A stretch of 64,000 nt of DNA from Roseibium aggregatum (GCF_017309185.1 NZ_JAEKJZ010000001.1:1364001-1428000), one strand, 5' to 3'. Shown: positions 8,632 to 18,330, counted from the stretch's first letter. Made by a program: numbers and translations. Notes: a model not told the origin generated them from the letters alone.

Positions 8632-9507
8632 ATGATATTCAAAATACATATTGGTGTCCCTGCTTATATAAAAACAAAGCAGGCAATATTTTTTATAAAA
8701 AGAGTTTTGCGCCGAATCCGCCGCGGACTTCCGGGGCATGCACCGACGCCCTCCGTGCATGCCCTGCCGCGCCCGCTCCCGAAGCGGATTTGGATGTACT
8801 GGCACCAGGGTGAAGCAGAGGCGCCGCCACTTGTTCAACGATGTCTTCAATCCTGGAGAGACATGAATCCCGATTGGGAAGTGACAGTGCTCGATGCCAA
8901 GACACATCTCGATTGGATCGAAATGCCAGAACTTCCCGATACCATCGCCTTAAGTCACTATGCGGATGTTCTCCGTGTGAGCTTGCTGGAACGTTACGGA
9001 GGAGTATGGGTGGACGCGACAATCTTCTGCTCGCGTCCGCTGGAAGACTGGTTGCCAGTTCTGACCGCACAATCGGGATTCTTCGCCTTTTCCTGGATCC
9101 CGAAAGACCGGGATTTCATCAAGGGCGGCCCGAAACGTACAATCGGCAATTGGTTCCTGGCATCGGAACCCGCAGGGACGGTGATCTCCGCTTGGGCCTT
9201 GACCACGCGAAATTATTGGGTTGGCCGCAAAAAAGCCAAATACTACTTTTGGCATAACGATAGTTTCGAATGGCTGCTACTTGTCAATCGCGCAGTGCGG
9301 CAGGCTTGGGCACGCACACCGCATATGGGTGCCCTAGGCCCACATTTGGCGTTTCACTACCTGACAACGGGTAAGGATGACAAGGAGATGAGAGCCATCC
9401 TGACGAGCGGTGTAATTCCCTTGCATAAACTGAGTTGGCGGATGGAGACCCCAATAGAAGAGCTCGAGAGTTTACTCTTGGCAAATGCGCCTGAAAGGGA
9501 GGCCTGA
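8632..9507 (+). CDS. Capsular polysaccharide synthesis glycosyltransferase (Caps_synth type)
   Basis: 291 residues. KRIWMYWHQGEAEAPPLVQRC (51-71) is the family entry motif. SHYADVLRVSLLERYGGVWVDATIF (108-132) is the DXD-like sugar-nucleotide site common to Caps_synth and Gly_transf_sug proteins. SFRWMETPIEE-type C-terminal pattern is only loosely present (LSWRMETPIEE). The basic N-terminal 30 residues lack a cleavable signal. It is the only rightward gene between 3 and 12 kb apart from the first two, and is likely expressed separately. Expected role: transfer of a sugar during capsule assembly, at the membrane. Confidence 0.75.
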   Translation: MIFKIHIGVPAYIKTKQAIFFIKRVLRRIRRGLPGHAPTPSVHALPRPLPKRIWMYWHQGEAEAPPLVQRCLQSWRDMNPDWEVTVLDAKTHLDWIEMPELPDTIALSHYADVLRVSLLERYGGVWVDATIFCSRPLEDWLPVLTAQSGFFAFSWIPKDRDFIKGGPKRTIGNWFLASEPAGTVISAWALTTRNYWVGRKKAKYYFWHNDSFEWLLLVNRAVRQAWARTPHMGALGPHLAFHYLTTGKDDKEMRAILTSGVIPLHKLSWRMETPIEELESLLLANAPEREA

Positions 9508-9766
9508 ACAACCGGCAGGAGGCCCGGGCTCGGTCTTCAAGCGGACATGATGTGCCAGTTGTGTGTCTTTGGAAAAAGAGCGAAAAGCAGAAGAAGACCT
9601 TCGTTGATCTCACTCACGACCTGAGGATGTGCCAAGGTCTCATCCGTGAAAAGCTTTCAGGTCTGTTCTATCGTGCAAACTTACTAAAGGGTGTTTGACG
9701 GATTGTCGGATACCGATCTTGCGGCTCATGTGCAAAGCCAGCCCGGGGCAGTGGATTGCTCCCGAG

Positions 9767-10681
9767 CTATCGTTGCCAATCTGCTTCAAGCTTTGATGTG
9801 AAGGGAATGGCCACCCACAGCATGGTGCATGTCCTGTAAAGGCGGATCACAGTAACTGCTGCGGCGGCTAACATTTTCTCATGTATTGTTGCCAGTTCAT
9901 CAGATCTAACGACAGTGATATATTCTTTTGGGATCGAAAATGTTAGCGCAAAGCTACGTAGGACCCAGATGAGGTGTGACCGGATAGAAGCTGAGGCAGT
10001 GGTGTATTGATGTCCGATGATACGGTTCCATTTGCGCAGCATGTCCTTCATGTTTTCGCGCGCGGGATGAAAGACAAGCATGTCAGGCACGTACGTGGTG
10101 AAGAAGCCGAGAGTGTTTGCTCTTTCACCCCAGTCACGATCCTCCGCGATCGTAATTCCGCCAAAGCCTCCGACTTTCAAGAAAACGTCTCGTCGAAAAG
10201 CAAGGTTCAGAGTTGCGCTATATCCATCACGCTCGATATAGAGTTTTTGCCGAAAGGAAAAAACGCTTTCATAGGCTTCCGTCATAGACTTCTTCGCAGG
10301 ATTTTTGAGCGCGATACGCACATGTCCGCCGATGATCTGCAGCTCCGGGTTCTTGAAAGACGCCTCGATTGTTTCGAGCCAACGTGCATCAGCCATACAA
10401 TCTGAATCGATGCATGCAATGATGGGGGCGCGCGCGCATTCGACGCCCTTGTTGCGGGCAGGGCCCGGTCCTGGCGTCTCTTCTTCGGTGAGTTTAACGT
10501 TTTTGTATCGAGAGCAGATGTTCGTTGGCAATTCTTTCGAACCGTTGTCGACGACTATAATCTCGAAATCAGTCGTCTCCAGGGTCTGTTCGCCTAGCGA
10601 TCGAAGGCATTTTTCCAGAAAGTCTGGCTGGTTCAGATAGGGCACAATCACGCTGATGCGCGGAGCTGGTTTATTTTCCAT
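9767..10681 (-). CDS. Glycosyltransferase family 2
   Basis: 304 residues. RISVIVPYLNQPDFLEKCLRSL starts the GT-A domain; VVDNGSKE is at 43-50 and IACIDSDCMAD (88-98) holds the DXD motif. GGFGGITIAEDRDWGERANTLGF contains the ED motif of processive and non-processive GT2 enzymes. The C-terminal region is hydrophobic (SHLIWVLRSFALTFSIP and TVIRLYRTCTMLWVAIPF) and may include membrane-embedded helices. It begins only 8 bases after the end of the GT4 gene upstream, so they form one transcript. Donor unknown. Confidence 0.85.
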   Translation of the reverse strand: MENKPAPRISVIVPYLNQPDFLEKCLRSLGEQTLETTDFEIIVVDNGSKELPTNICSRYKNVKLTEEETPGPGPARNKGVECARAPIIACIDSDCMADARWLETIEASFKNPELQIIGGHVRIALKNPAKKSMTEAYESVFSFRQKLYIERDGYSATLNLAFRRDVFLKVGGFGGITIAEDRDWGERANTLGFFTTYVPDMLVFHPARENMKDMLRKWNRIIGHQYTTASASIRSHLIWVLRSFALTFSIPKEYITVVRSDELATIHEKMLAAAAVTVIRLYRTCTMLWVAIPFTSKLEADWQR

Positions 10682-10689
10682 CTTCGCCG

Positions 10690-11943
10690 TTAAACGCTTA
10701 CCGATTTTGCCACATCGCTGATCTGCTCTGATTTCAAGAGTGTGCGATACGCCTCGATCAGCGATTGTTTTTCGATTTCCCAGTGGAATTCCCGGCGAGC
10801 CCGTTCGCTTGCGTAAGCGGACATCTGATCACGTTTCTCGGGGTTCTCAAGCAGATCGGTCATGCCTTTCGCAAGTCCTTGCGGGGTCCTGTCCGGCACA
10901 ATCCAGGCGGCCTCTCCGGCATCGATCTTAGCCTGTTCGAGGTCGAACTGAACAAAAGGCATTCCGAGCGCCATATACTCGAACACCTTGTTCATCGACA
11001 ATTTGTCGTTACAAACGTTCGGCGGATCCGGGATTACACCGATGTCACAGGCAGACAGTTTCTCCAGGAGCGGAGCGCCGGAAAGATATCCGGTAAACTC
11101 CACATGCTCGTTCAGCCCGAGTTCGCTCGAGAGCGCACGCAGTCGGTCATAGTCGGGGCCGCTGCCGATGATGATGCAGCCGATGTCATCCCGACCCTCG
11201 ACATTGACGATGTGATCCATGGCCCGGACGAGGTATTCCACGCCATCCTGCTCGGCCATGATGCCGACATATCCGGCGAGATACTTACGGCCGCGCTTTG
11301 CTTCGGTACACGGTTCCGTTCGCTTGAACCGCTCGATGTCCGGAAAACTCCGAACGACCCAAACCTTGTCGGACGGCATTTTGCCGACATCATGGGCTCT
11401 CGTTTTGAGCGTCTCGTTCGTGGCGATACTGCCATCCGCCAAGCGGAAGGTGCAGCGCTCGAAAAACGTCAGGAGCTTGTGAAAGAAGCCTTTTTTTCCG
11501 AACTTCACCTCGTAAAGCTCGGGATTGATGTCGTGCTGGTCAAAAACGAATTTCTTGCCGAAAAACAGCTTGTGGAACAGCGCGACAAGAAAAATCAGAT
11601 CGGGCGGGTTACACGCATGAATAATGTCGAAGCCATGTCTACGCTGTACTCGCACCGACAGAACGAGCTCATGATAGAGGGCGGCAGCGTATTCCGCGAA
11701 ATAGCCGAGAACTCCGGAGGCTTCCAGAGGCAGGCTATGACGGTAGATGTTTATGCCGTCCAGCGTTTCCTCTTTCAGCGTATGTTTCTTGCCAACGGGA
11801 CAGATAACGGATACCTGATACCCTGCGTCACGCAGAGCCGTTGCTTCTTGCCAAACTCTGCGATCGAATGGAACGGGAAGATTTTCGACAATGATCAGGA
11901 CTTTCCCGACGTCAGCGGGCGGATTATTGTTTTCTGCAATCAA
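10690..11943 (-). CDS. Glycosyltransferase family 4 (WbuB/WsaF-like)
   Basis: 417 residues, GT-B fold. VENLPVPFDRRVWQEATALRDAGYQVSVICP is the conserved opening of this subgroup. FVFDQHDINPELY is the acceptor-side motif, GCIIIGSGPDYDRLRAL the donor-domain strand, and GMPFVQFDLEQAKIDAGEAAWIV lies after the E-containing nucleotide loop (NKVFEYMALG). The start is TTG 11943, supported by AGGAG eight bases upstream. It heads a two-gene transcript with the GT2 at 9767 and is divergent from the exosortase gene. Confidence 0.85.
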   Translation of the reverse strand: MIAENNNPPADVGKVLIIVENLPVPFDRRVWQEATALRDAGYQVSVICPVGKKHTLKEETLDGINIYRHSLPLEASGVLGYFAEYAAALYHELVLSVRVQRRHGFDIIHACNPPDLIFLVALFHKLFFGKKFVFDQHDINPELYEVKFGKKGFFHKLLTFFERCTFRLADGSIATNETLKTRAHDVGKMPSDKVWVVRSFPDIERFKRTEPCTEAKRGRKYLAGYVGIMAEQDGVEYLVRAMDHIVNVEGRDDIGCIIIGSGPDYDRLRALSSELGLNEHVEFTGYLSGAPLLEKLSACDIGVIPDPPNVCNDKLSMNKVFEYMALGMPFVQFDLEQAKIDAGEAAWIVPDRTPQGLAKGMTDLLENPEKRDQMSAYASERARREFHWEIEKQSLIEAYRTLLKSEQISDVAKSVSV

Positions 11944-12212
11944 CCGTTCGACTCCTAGTCCGCAATATCCAAATCAAATTTTGGCCGATATTGTTCGAAT
12001 GTGTTTGTGAGGTCAATTAGAGTTTGCGCGCCTGTTGCAAAAGTTCGGCACGGTGTTCAGGTATTGGCTTGTTTCGCTCGTCAGAACAAGGAGTTATTGT
12101 GTTTACCAACAAATTGATTACATAAAAACTCAAATCTTAGATATGTTACCCTGCGCTTGCTGGGTAGGGCTTTTTACGGGCAACCGAAACAAAATTTGCG
12201 GATTGTGCTTTC
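11944..12212. promoter_or_regulatory. Divergent promoter region with a weak terminator-like hairpin before the exosortase gene
   Basis: 269 bases separate the leftward GT4 and the rightward exosortase gene. A 5-bp stem, TACCC (12147-12151) with GGGTA (12162-12166), is followed by TTTTT at 12171-12175, resembling a weak intrinsic terminator or attenuator in the exosortase leader. No sigma-54 type -24/-12 element was found. Individual promoters are not resolved. Confidence 0.3.
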
Positions 12213-13829
12213 ATGAATGCAGACATTAGCAACACCGGACTGAATGTGCCGAAGGACCTCACTTCGTGGTGGCGCCGGGCGCTTCCCTGGATCGCGGTTG
12301 CCGCAGCCGGCGCCGCGGCTTTTTTCTGGGACGGGCTGATTTCCCTCGGGGCCGCCTGGGCGAGACCCGAATACAGCTACGGTCCGCTCGTGCCGCTCAT
12401 TACCGGCTACATGACGCTTAGGGAAATCCACAAGCATCCGGTCAAGCCCGACCACGGCAGCCGGGCCATCGGTCTGATCGTCTTCGCGCTTTCTCTCGCC
12501 ATCGGCCTGGTCGGAAATCTGGTCGAAATCCCTGATATTATAACCTACGGGTTCATTCTTTATATCGGTGCTCTGATCCTTTTGCTTGCCGGTACCCGCG
12601 AAGGCTTTCGGTTCTGGCCGGGTTGGCTGCATCTGGTTTTCATGCTGCCGCTGCCGCAGTTCATTTACCTGCAGGTTTCGACACAACTTCAGAGCATATC
12701 CTCCGTTCTTGGTGTTTCCTTTATCCAGTTCGTCAACATTCCGGTTTTTCTCGACGGCAATGTGATCGACCTTGGAGAATACAAACTCCTCGTCGCGGAA
12801 GCTTGCAGCGGGCTGCGCTATCTATTCCCGCTCTTCAGTTTCGGCTGGCTCATCGCCGTCCTTTACAACGGGCCGAATTGGCACAGGGTCGTCATTTTTC
12901 TGTCCACCATTCCGGTGACGGTTCTCATGAACAGTTTCCGGATCGGGATGATCGGTGTCCTGGTCAATCACTTCGGAATTTCTCAGGCGGAGGGCTTCCT
13001 GCACTTCTTCGAAGGCTGGGTCATTTTTATCTCCTGCACGGCGATCCTTTATTTCGAGGCCTGGATACTGTCCCGCTTCTTTTTGTTCGGTAGACCGCGC
13101 CCCGACTACGTTATCTGGATGGATTTCGAGGGGGTTATGACCCCATTGAAAAAGCTCCCCTCCATGAAGGCCGGGCCGGCGTTCATTGCCGCCTCCGTGT
13201 TCATTCTGCTCGCGGGCTGTCTCTGGCAACTGACACCATCGCAGGTTCCTGCCGCTGTCAGCCGCTCTCCCTTGGGCGTCTTCCCGATGCAATTCGATGG
13301 CTGGCAGGGGAGGGCCTCCATCCTCGACGCGAACATTGAGCAGGTTCTCGGCGCTGACGATTACCTGCTCGCCGACTACCAGAGGGACGGTCAGCAGGTT
13401 AATCTGCTGATGACCTATTACCGGTCCCAAACGGAAGGATCTGGCATTCACTCTCCTGAAATCTGCCTGCCCGGTGGGGGCTGGGAAGTCTCCAAATGGC
13501 GTCAGGAACCGGTGACCATCGATGTCGACGGAAAGCCAAGAACCCTGAATGTAAACCGCGCGATCATTCAACGAGGGCTTCAACGGCAGCTCGTCTACTA
13601 TTGGTTCGAGCAACGTGGGCGCCAGTTGACCAATGATTTCGAGGTGAAGTTTTCTTCGATGTGGGACACTGTCCGTATCGGCCGGTCCGACGGCGGGCTG
13701 GTCCGTGTCGTGACGCCGCTTGGAGATGCGGAGAGCGTGGAGCACGCAGAAGTCCGGCTGGAAAGGTATCTGCAGGATATTGTGCCTCAGTTGCCCGAGT
13801 ATTTTCCTGGAGCAGAGCTGGATAGCTGA
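12213..13829 (+). CDS. Exosortase fused to EpsI domain
   Basis: 538 residues. The N-terminal part (about 20-295) is a multi-pass membrane exosortase with the catalytic triad residues in expected contexts: Cys198 in AEACSGLRYLFP, Arg243 in NSFRIGMIGVLV and His264 in GFLHFFEGWV. The C-terminal part (about 310-538) is an EpsI domain (HSPEICLPGGGW, YYWFEQRGR). Exosortases cut and anchor proteins bearing a PEP-CTERM-like tail, and are tied to exopolysaccharide loci; fused EpsI forms include the alphaproteobacterial XrtD and XrtA groups, and I cannot tell which this is. No protein with a matching C-terminal sorting signal is encoded in the window. EpsI is thought to act in exopolysaccharide export or modification at the periplasmic face. 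Confidence 0.9.
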   Translation: MNADISNTGLNVPKDLTSWWRRALPWIAVAAAGAAAFFWDGLISLGAAWARPEYSYGPLVPLITGYMTLREIHKHPVKPDHGSRAIGLIVFALSLAIGLVGNLVEIPDIITYGFILYIGALILLLAGTREGFRFWPGWLHLVFMLPLPQFIYLQVSTQLQSISSVLGVSFIQFVNIPVFLDGNVIDLGEYKLLVAEACSGLRYLFPLFSFGWLIAVLYNGPNWHRVVIFLSTIPVTVLMNSFRIGMIGVLVNHFGISQAEGFLHFFEGWVIFISCTAILYFEAWILSRFFLFGRPRPDYVIWMDFEGVMTPLKKLPSMKAGPAFIAASVFILLAGCLWQLTPSQVPAAVSRSPLGVFPMQFDGWQGRASILDANIEQVLGADDYLLADYQRDGQQVNLLMTYYRSQTEGSGIHSPEICLPGGGWEVSKWRQEPVTIDVDGKPRTLNVNRAIIQRGLQRQLVYYWFEQRGRQLTNDFEVKFSSMWDTVRIGRSDGGLVRVVTPLGDAESVEHAEVRLERYLQDIVPQLPEYFPGAELDS

Positions 13830-14209
13830 GAGTAAGAAACCGTTTCGGGATGGTGCTGCGGTTCTTTAGAGCCTACCGCGTCTAATTGGAGAAATCGTGC
13901 GTTGTTTTTTGCGATGAAGCCTATGATCTCAGGCAGCAAAAAGCGTGTCCAATTAATGCGATTTGCTCTCGTGGCACCATACTGAACTCGCATGCTCGAT
14001 GTGTTCTTGTGCCGACTATCGGTCTAAGGACCTTGCGGTTCAAAGCCGGCATCCAAGCTCACCGAAAACCGCTGGGCGCAGCTGAGGCACGTTAGGCTGA
14101 CGTTGGTTGTTCCTGCACGCTATAGCCGGTGACTGCCGGGTATCATGGCGGCGTTCGAGGAACGGTGTAGGTTCGACGGGTCTGATCGCCGAGTTTTCGG
14201 CGCCTGAAC
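13830..14209. other. Non-coding region between exosortase and VOC genes
   Basis: 380 bases where two transcription units converge. I see no gene on either strand and no clear hairpin followed by a T-run. Confidence 0.45.
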
Positions 14210-14653
14210 CTAGGAATTCGGCTGGTCTAATAGCTCGACGAACTCAATCAGAATTCCCCGAGTTACAACTGGGCTCAAAAAATTGCAGATAAAGTTGCCC
14301 GCGCCTTTCACCGGTTCAGGTTTCAGCATGGGCATGTCTTTCGTCGCGAACTGACGTTGTAGTTCCACCAGGTTTTCTGTTTCGATCGCATAGTGATGAA
14401 GGCCGCCGGCGCCTTTATTGAATTTCGAGAGAGACCCACCGGTAGGGACCACCAGTTCCACGGCCGCTTGCCCGGCAGGTGCATGGCAAAACAAGCACCA
14501 GCACTCAAACTCGGGAACGAAGCCTCTATACTCTTCCTTATGGCCAAAGAGCGCCATGAAATGGTCCGCAGATTCCATATCGGGCATTACGATGCCCACA
14601 TGATGTATTTTGGGAGCGGCTAAAGAAAGTTCCGATATGAGCGTCGGGTTCAT
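14210..14653 (-). CDS. VOC-superfamily protein (methylmalonyl-CoA epimerase-like)
   Basis: 147 residues, a single vicinal-oxygen-chelate unit made of two beta-alpha-beta3 modules. Candidate metal ligands are His18 (IHHVGIV), Glu66 (AAVELVVP), His87 (LHHYAIE) and Glu137 (LIEFVE), the pattern of epimerase/glyoxalase-type members. Its ATG overlaps the stop of the membrane SGNH gene by four bases, so it is the last gene of the leftward operon beginning with the acyl carrier protein. In that context it may isomerise or epimerise the carrier-bound three-carbon acyl group. The substrate is inference; the fold assignment is firm. Confidence 0.8.
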   Translation of the reverse strand: MNPTLISELSLAAPKIHHVGIVMPDMESADHFMALFGHKEEYRGFVPEFECWCLFCHAPAGQAAVELVVPTGGSLSKFNKGAGGLHHYAIETENLVELQRQFATKDMPMLKPEPVKGAGNFICNFLSPVVTRGILIEFVELLDQPNS

Positions 14654-15717
14654 TGTGTCTTCTCGTCGGCAGAAACGGATTTTGGATCATTTTCGGGGGC
14701 AAGCGTCATGGCGATGCGATCTGCTATCCATTGAGCGATCTGGGGGAGTATACGGTCTGAAGCATGTGCGGCGTCGGAGTAATTGCGAGCGTCGTCCATC
14801 ATGAAATCCGCAGTAAAAACCGGACCGAACTGTTCCAGCCACGCCAAGTCACGAGGTTCGTTGTAGCCTTTGTAGAACGGCAAGAACACAAAAGCGACTT
14901 TGGTGCCGTTGGTTTCAGCAAGTTCGAGAATTTTCTTCACATAACTTCGAGAGACACCGAATTCCACCCATCCCAAACTGTCGGGTAAAATGGGGGGCCT
15001 GATCTGTCTGTGTCTTCTGCGCGACTCTTTTTCGAGTGCTTCTTTGTGCTCTGCGTCCGTAAGAGCGCCTTGTCCTGAGCCCCCTTCTTCATTTGGTTTT
15101 CCTGCTGGCCGATAGGATCCTTGATACGTCTCGGGATCGAAGGACGCGCGATAGCCGAATGCTTCCGGCACCAGAGTTGCGACACCGAGTTTGATTTGCC
15201 GCATCGGAAGCTGAATCAAGTTCAATGGAAGGTTCCGATTTACAATCGGCGGGCTGGTAAGGATTTGGGATGGTGTCGCAAGATCCCCGAAGGCCTGGTG
15301 ACCGTCACGCGGCAGGGCTTCGACCACTGGCAGGATAAGTAGCTTGACATCGCGAGTTCTGAACAGCTCTTCGGCTTCGGTATAGCGAATGTCCAGGCCG
15401 GATGCGGGTAGGGAAAGGTTGGCGACGCTATAGGACAGGCCCTTGGCCAAAAGATCCTTTTCAACCAGCCTGGAATCTATGCCTCGTCCCGCCCGCGAAG
15501 ACCCAATTATCACGACATCGATAGGCTTTTCGTCAAAATGAATTCGTTCATATACCCAAGTCAGGCGTTCGAAAATCGTGCCGCGAAAGGATTGATAGCG
15601 GATATACGGGTCCTGAGGAATGGCGCAGGTGATGATAAAGCAGGCAACGAAGGTCGCGGTCACCACAAGAGCAAACCAGCCTAGCGATATTGGACGTCCT
15701 ATCACGACAAGAGCCAC
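14650..15717 (-). CDS. Membrane-anchored SGNH-like protein, DltD/AlgJ-like partner of the MBOAT
   Basis: 355 residues, GTG start. One N-terminal transmembrane helix (residues 13-31) is followed by a periplasmic-type domain with IDVVIIGSSRAGRGID (GSS at 72-74, SGNH block I) and, near the C-terminus, DAAHASDRILPQIAQWIA, a D-x-x-H block V. This is the layout of DltD and AlgJ/AlgX proteins, which accept an acyl group from an MBOAT channel and place it on a polymer. It lies six bases after the MBOAT stop. The middle (about 190-235) is a low-complexity charged insert. Role as acyl-transfer partner is inferred from fold and neighbourhood. Confidence 0.7.
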   Translation of the reverse strand: MALVVIGRPISLGWFALVVTATFVACFIITCAIPQDPYIRYQSFRGTIFERLTWVYERIHFDEKPIDVVIIGSSRAGRGIDSRLVEKDLLAKGLSYSVANLSLPASGLDIRYTEAEELFRTRDVKLLILPVVEALPRDGHQAFGDLATPSQILTSPPIVNRNLPLNLIQLPMRQIKLGVATLVPEAFGYRASFDPETYQGSYRPAGKPNEEGGSGQGALTDAEHKEALEKESRRRHRQIRPPILPDSLGWVEFGVSRSYVKKILELAETNGTKVAFVFLPFYKGYNEPRDLAWLEQFGPVFTADFMMDDARNYSDAAHASDRILPQIAQWIADRIAMTLAPENDPKSVSADEKTQ

Positions 15718-15723
15718 CTTGAG

Positions 15724-17280
15724 CTAGAAATTAAAGTAGATGAATTCCGTTTGCGCGCGTGAAATGAAGGCAATACCGAGAAAGAGAACAATACCGGTCC
15801 AAACAGCCCACAACGCAGTCGGGCGCCAGGTCAACGGAATAACCGGCAAGGCAACTTTCCGCCAGCGTTCCCATTCCAAAACTGGACGATATCGGCTCAG
15901 GAGTTGCTGAGTGTTCGGTGCCAGTGCGACGATAAACACACAACACAAAACGAAGAGGAAGGGTTCGCTGAAAACCTCAGCCAAGGTTCCCGGAAACGCC
16001 TCCCACGCTCCAGTAATTTGGTTGATTTGAAACATTGCCGCCCAGATCGTCCAGGCATCCTGTGGGGTAACTGCTCGGAACATGACGTTGGCCAGCACAA
16101 CACAGGCAAGTGTGATCAGGTAGTAGACTGTAACGGTCAACTGACCGGGGCCACCACCACGTCTGCGTTTCTTTCGCATGAGCAGACGCCAGCACTCGTT
16201 TACGGCCAAGTATGTGCCGTGCATGAGACCGAAGAGAACAAACGTCCAGGCCGATCCGTGCCACAAGCCGATTATTATGAACACGAGCACAGTCGGCGCG
16301 GCGACCGTGACAAAAAAGGAGCCCCACTTCCCGTATCCCCGATCGACAGAAAACCGCGCAAGCGGAAGAACCAGGGGCTGATACATGTAGTTTACGATAA
16401 AGTGCTGCAAGGTTATGTGCCACCGCCGCCAGTATTCAATAATTGATCCTGCACGCAATGGCGAATGGAAATTTACCGGGAGCCGGATACCGAACATCCT
16501 CGCAAGGCCGATTGCCATGTCGGAGTATCCGGAAAAATCAAAGTAAAGTTGTATGGTGTAGCAACTTGCCGCTTTCCACCCCATCAAAAGATCAATCGGC
16601 TGGCCTGCGTGGGCTGCGTCAAATACCGGGGAGGCGAACGTGGCGGCGCTATCGGCTATAACTGTTTTCTTAAACAGCCCAATAGCAAAGATCGTGAGAC
16701 CCACAGCGAGATCGGCCCGCCAGAAGCGTCCGAGGTTCCGCCCGAAGAACTGCGGCATCATTTCCTTGTAGTGGACGATCGGGCCGGCGATGAGCTGAGG
16801 AAAAAATATGACGAAGGTGGCGTAGCGCCAAATTCCGCCCGCCTTTACTTCTCCGCGCGCGATGTCAACAAGATAGGCAATTTGTTGAAAGGTGTAGAAC
16901 GAAATCGCGAGAGGAAGAATGATGTTGTCGAGAGTCCATTGAGTGGATGTGACAGCATTTACGTTGTCTACAAAGAAGTTAGCGTATTTGAACCAGCCAA
17001 GGATAGCGAGGTTGCCGACGGTTCCGAGCAGCAAGCTTAGTCCATTGGATTTGTTTTTTTCCGCGCGGGTTTGGATGATTTTGCCGCAAACATAGTTTCC
17101 AAGGACGGAGCCTATGAGCAGAAACACATATGGCGGGTTCCAAACGCTGTAGAAGACCAAGGACGCGAAAACGAGAAATAGAAATATCCAGTCTCGTTTG
17201 CCGAAGTAAATCAGACCGTAGTATCCCGCGAGCGTGAACGGGAGAAACAGGAAGATAAACTGAAGGGAGCTGAACAGCAT
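15724..17280 (-). CDS. MBOAT family O-acyltransferase (AlgI/DltB-like)
   Basis: 518 residues with about ten membrane segments. The family core is clear: YFDFSGYSDMAIGLARMFGIRLPVNFHSP, EYWRRWHITLQHFI and IIGLWHGSAWTFVLFGLMHGTYL with the invariant histidine in the membrane. MBOATs of this class (AlgI, DltB, PatA) carry an acyl group across or within the inner membrane for esterification of an extracellular polymer. AlgI uses an unknown acetyl donor, DltB a D-alanyl carrier protein. Here an acyl carrier protein and an FkbH-like loading enzyme are in the same operon, so a carrier-protein donor is plausible. Start ATG 17280. Confidence 0.9.
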   Translation of the reverse strand: MLFSSLQFIFLFLPFTLAGYYGLIYFGKRDWIFLFLVFASLVFYSVWNPPYVFLLIGSVLGNYVCGKIIQTRAEKNKSNGLSLLLGTVGNLAILGWFKYANFFVDNVNAVTSTQWTLDNIILPLAISFYTFQQIAYLVDIARGEVKAGGIWRYATFVIFFPQLIAGPIVHYKEMMPQFFGRNLGRFWRADLAVGLTIFAIGLFKKTVIADSAATFASPVFDAAHAGQPIDLLMGWKAASCYTIQLYFDFSGYSDMAIGLARMFGIRLPVNFHSPLRAGSIIEYWRRWHITLQHFIVNYMYQPLVLPLARFSVDRGYGKWGSFFVTVAAPTVLVFIIIGLWHGSAWTFVLFGLMHGTYLAVNECWRLLMRKKRRRGGGPGQLTVTVYYLITLACVVLANVMFRAVTPQDAWTIWAAMFQINQITGAWEAFPGTLAEVFSEPFLFVLCCVFIVALAPNTQQLLSRYRPVLEWERWRKVALPVIPLTWRPTALWAVWTGIVLFLGIAFISRAQTEFIYFNF

Positions 17281-17379
17281 TTGATCTATGCCTACTTAGC
17301 GAACTTGCTGGCCTGCAAAACTTTTCAAAAAGAGGCAGCGTAAACAGCTCAAGTCGCAGCGTTTTTTGTGCCTACCCAC

Positions 17380-18330
17380 TTAAACAGCTGGAGTAGCGAG
17401 CATGCAGGCGGAAATGGAGACTTTTCGGCGCAATGCTTTGTCGATCGGGGTTCCTTTCGTCGCGTAGAAGTCCTCGGCGACAATCTTGAATCCGGTTTCA
17501 GTCAGCAGTGCGCGCGCATCGTCAAGTGTTTGCATGAGATACAAATGATCCGGAGACGGGCTATTTATCGGAACATTGACAAAAACGTAGGCGCCCTCGG
17601 TCGTTAAGCTGCGAATGTGTCGCATCGCGATCATTGGATCTTCGAGGTGTTCCAGAATTTCGCTTAGAACAATAAGGTCAAATTCCGCCTCGCCGGGGCT
17701 CAACTCCATGATGTCCCGGACGCCGAAATTGATATTGTCAAAGCCTAACAGGGAAAGTGCGTGTTTTGTCTGCTCTATCGAAACAGCCGACAAGTCCCAG
17801 GCCGTTGCAAAATCGAGGTCGAATTCCCGCAGGGCCAGATACATCATCAACCCATGACCCGGGCCGATTTCGAGGTATCGGCTTTTCGCGGGCAGGATCT
17901 TGGGGGTTGTGGTCAAAAAGAAATGGCAACTGGCTGCGTGATTGAACCAGAGGACCTGGCTGAACAAGAGGCCATCCATATATTTTTCCATATAGGCGGC
18001 GTTTGAATAGACTTCCTCGTTGGCCTCGGCGAAGGTTGAGAGACGGTAGCGGCCTTCCCGATGAAAAAACAGTTCTTCGTCTCTCAGCCGGTCACAGGTC
18101 CATCGGTAATGTGTTGCGATACGGTCGATTTTAGACCCTGCCAGCAACAATGCCGCGCTGGCTAAAGTTTCAGTGGTCTGCATCAACTCCGGGCTACGCT
18201 CGGACATGCTTTTTAAAATAAAGTCGTTGTGCTCGGGCCAGGCGCGCAACACCGCGCCGGCAATCTCTTTCGTGGCGGGAAAGGGATCGAGAAAACTATT
18301 CAGCTGGGCTGTTTTAGCGTTTTGGTTCAT
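17380..18330 (-). CDS. Class I SAM-dependent methyltransferase
   Basis: 316 residues. The SAM-binding motif RYLEIGPGHGLMMYLAL is at 151-167, the acidic loop ATAWDLSAVSIEQTKHAL follows, and FDLIVLSEILEHLEDP is motif IV of the small-molecule methyltransferase class. The 130-residue N-terminal helical region is longer than the minimal fold. Its ATG overlaps the stop of the FkbH-like gene by four bases, so translation is coupled. In methoxymalonyl-ACP pathways FkbH glyceryl-ACP is later O-methylated; by analogy this enzyme may methylate the carrier-bound acyl group or the sugar. That is inference. Confidence 0.85.
   Translation of the reverse strand: MNQNAKTAQLNSFLDPFPATKEIAGAVLRAWPEHNDFILKSMSERSPELMQTTETLASAALLLAGSKIDRIATHYRWTCDRLRDEELFFHREGRYRLSTFAEANEEVYSNAAYMEKYMDGLLFSQVLWFNHAASCHFFLTTTPKILPAKSRYLEIGPGHGLMMYLALREFDLDFATAWDLSAVSIEQTKHALSLLGFDNINFGVRDIMELSPGEAEFDLIVLSEILEHLEDPMIAMRHIRSLTTEGAYVFVNVPINSPSPDHLYLMQTLDDARALLTETGFKIVAEDFYATKGTPIDKALRRKVSISACMLATPAV

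Noticed and set aside
13830-14209. A small gene or exosortase target between the exosortase and VOC genes
   Set aside because: The open stretches have no good start, no signal peptide and no C-terminal sorting tail.
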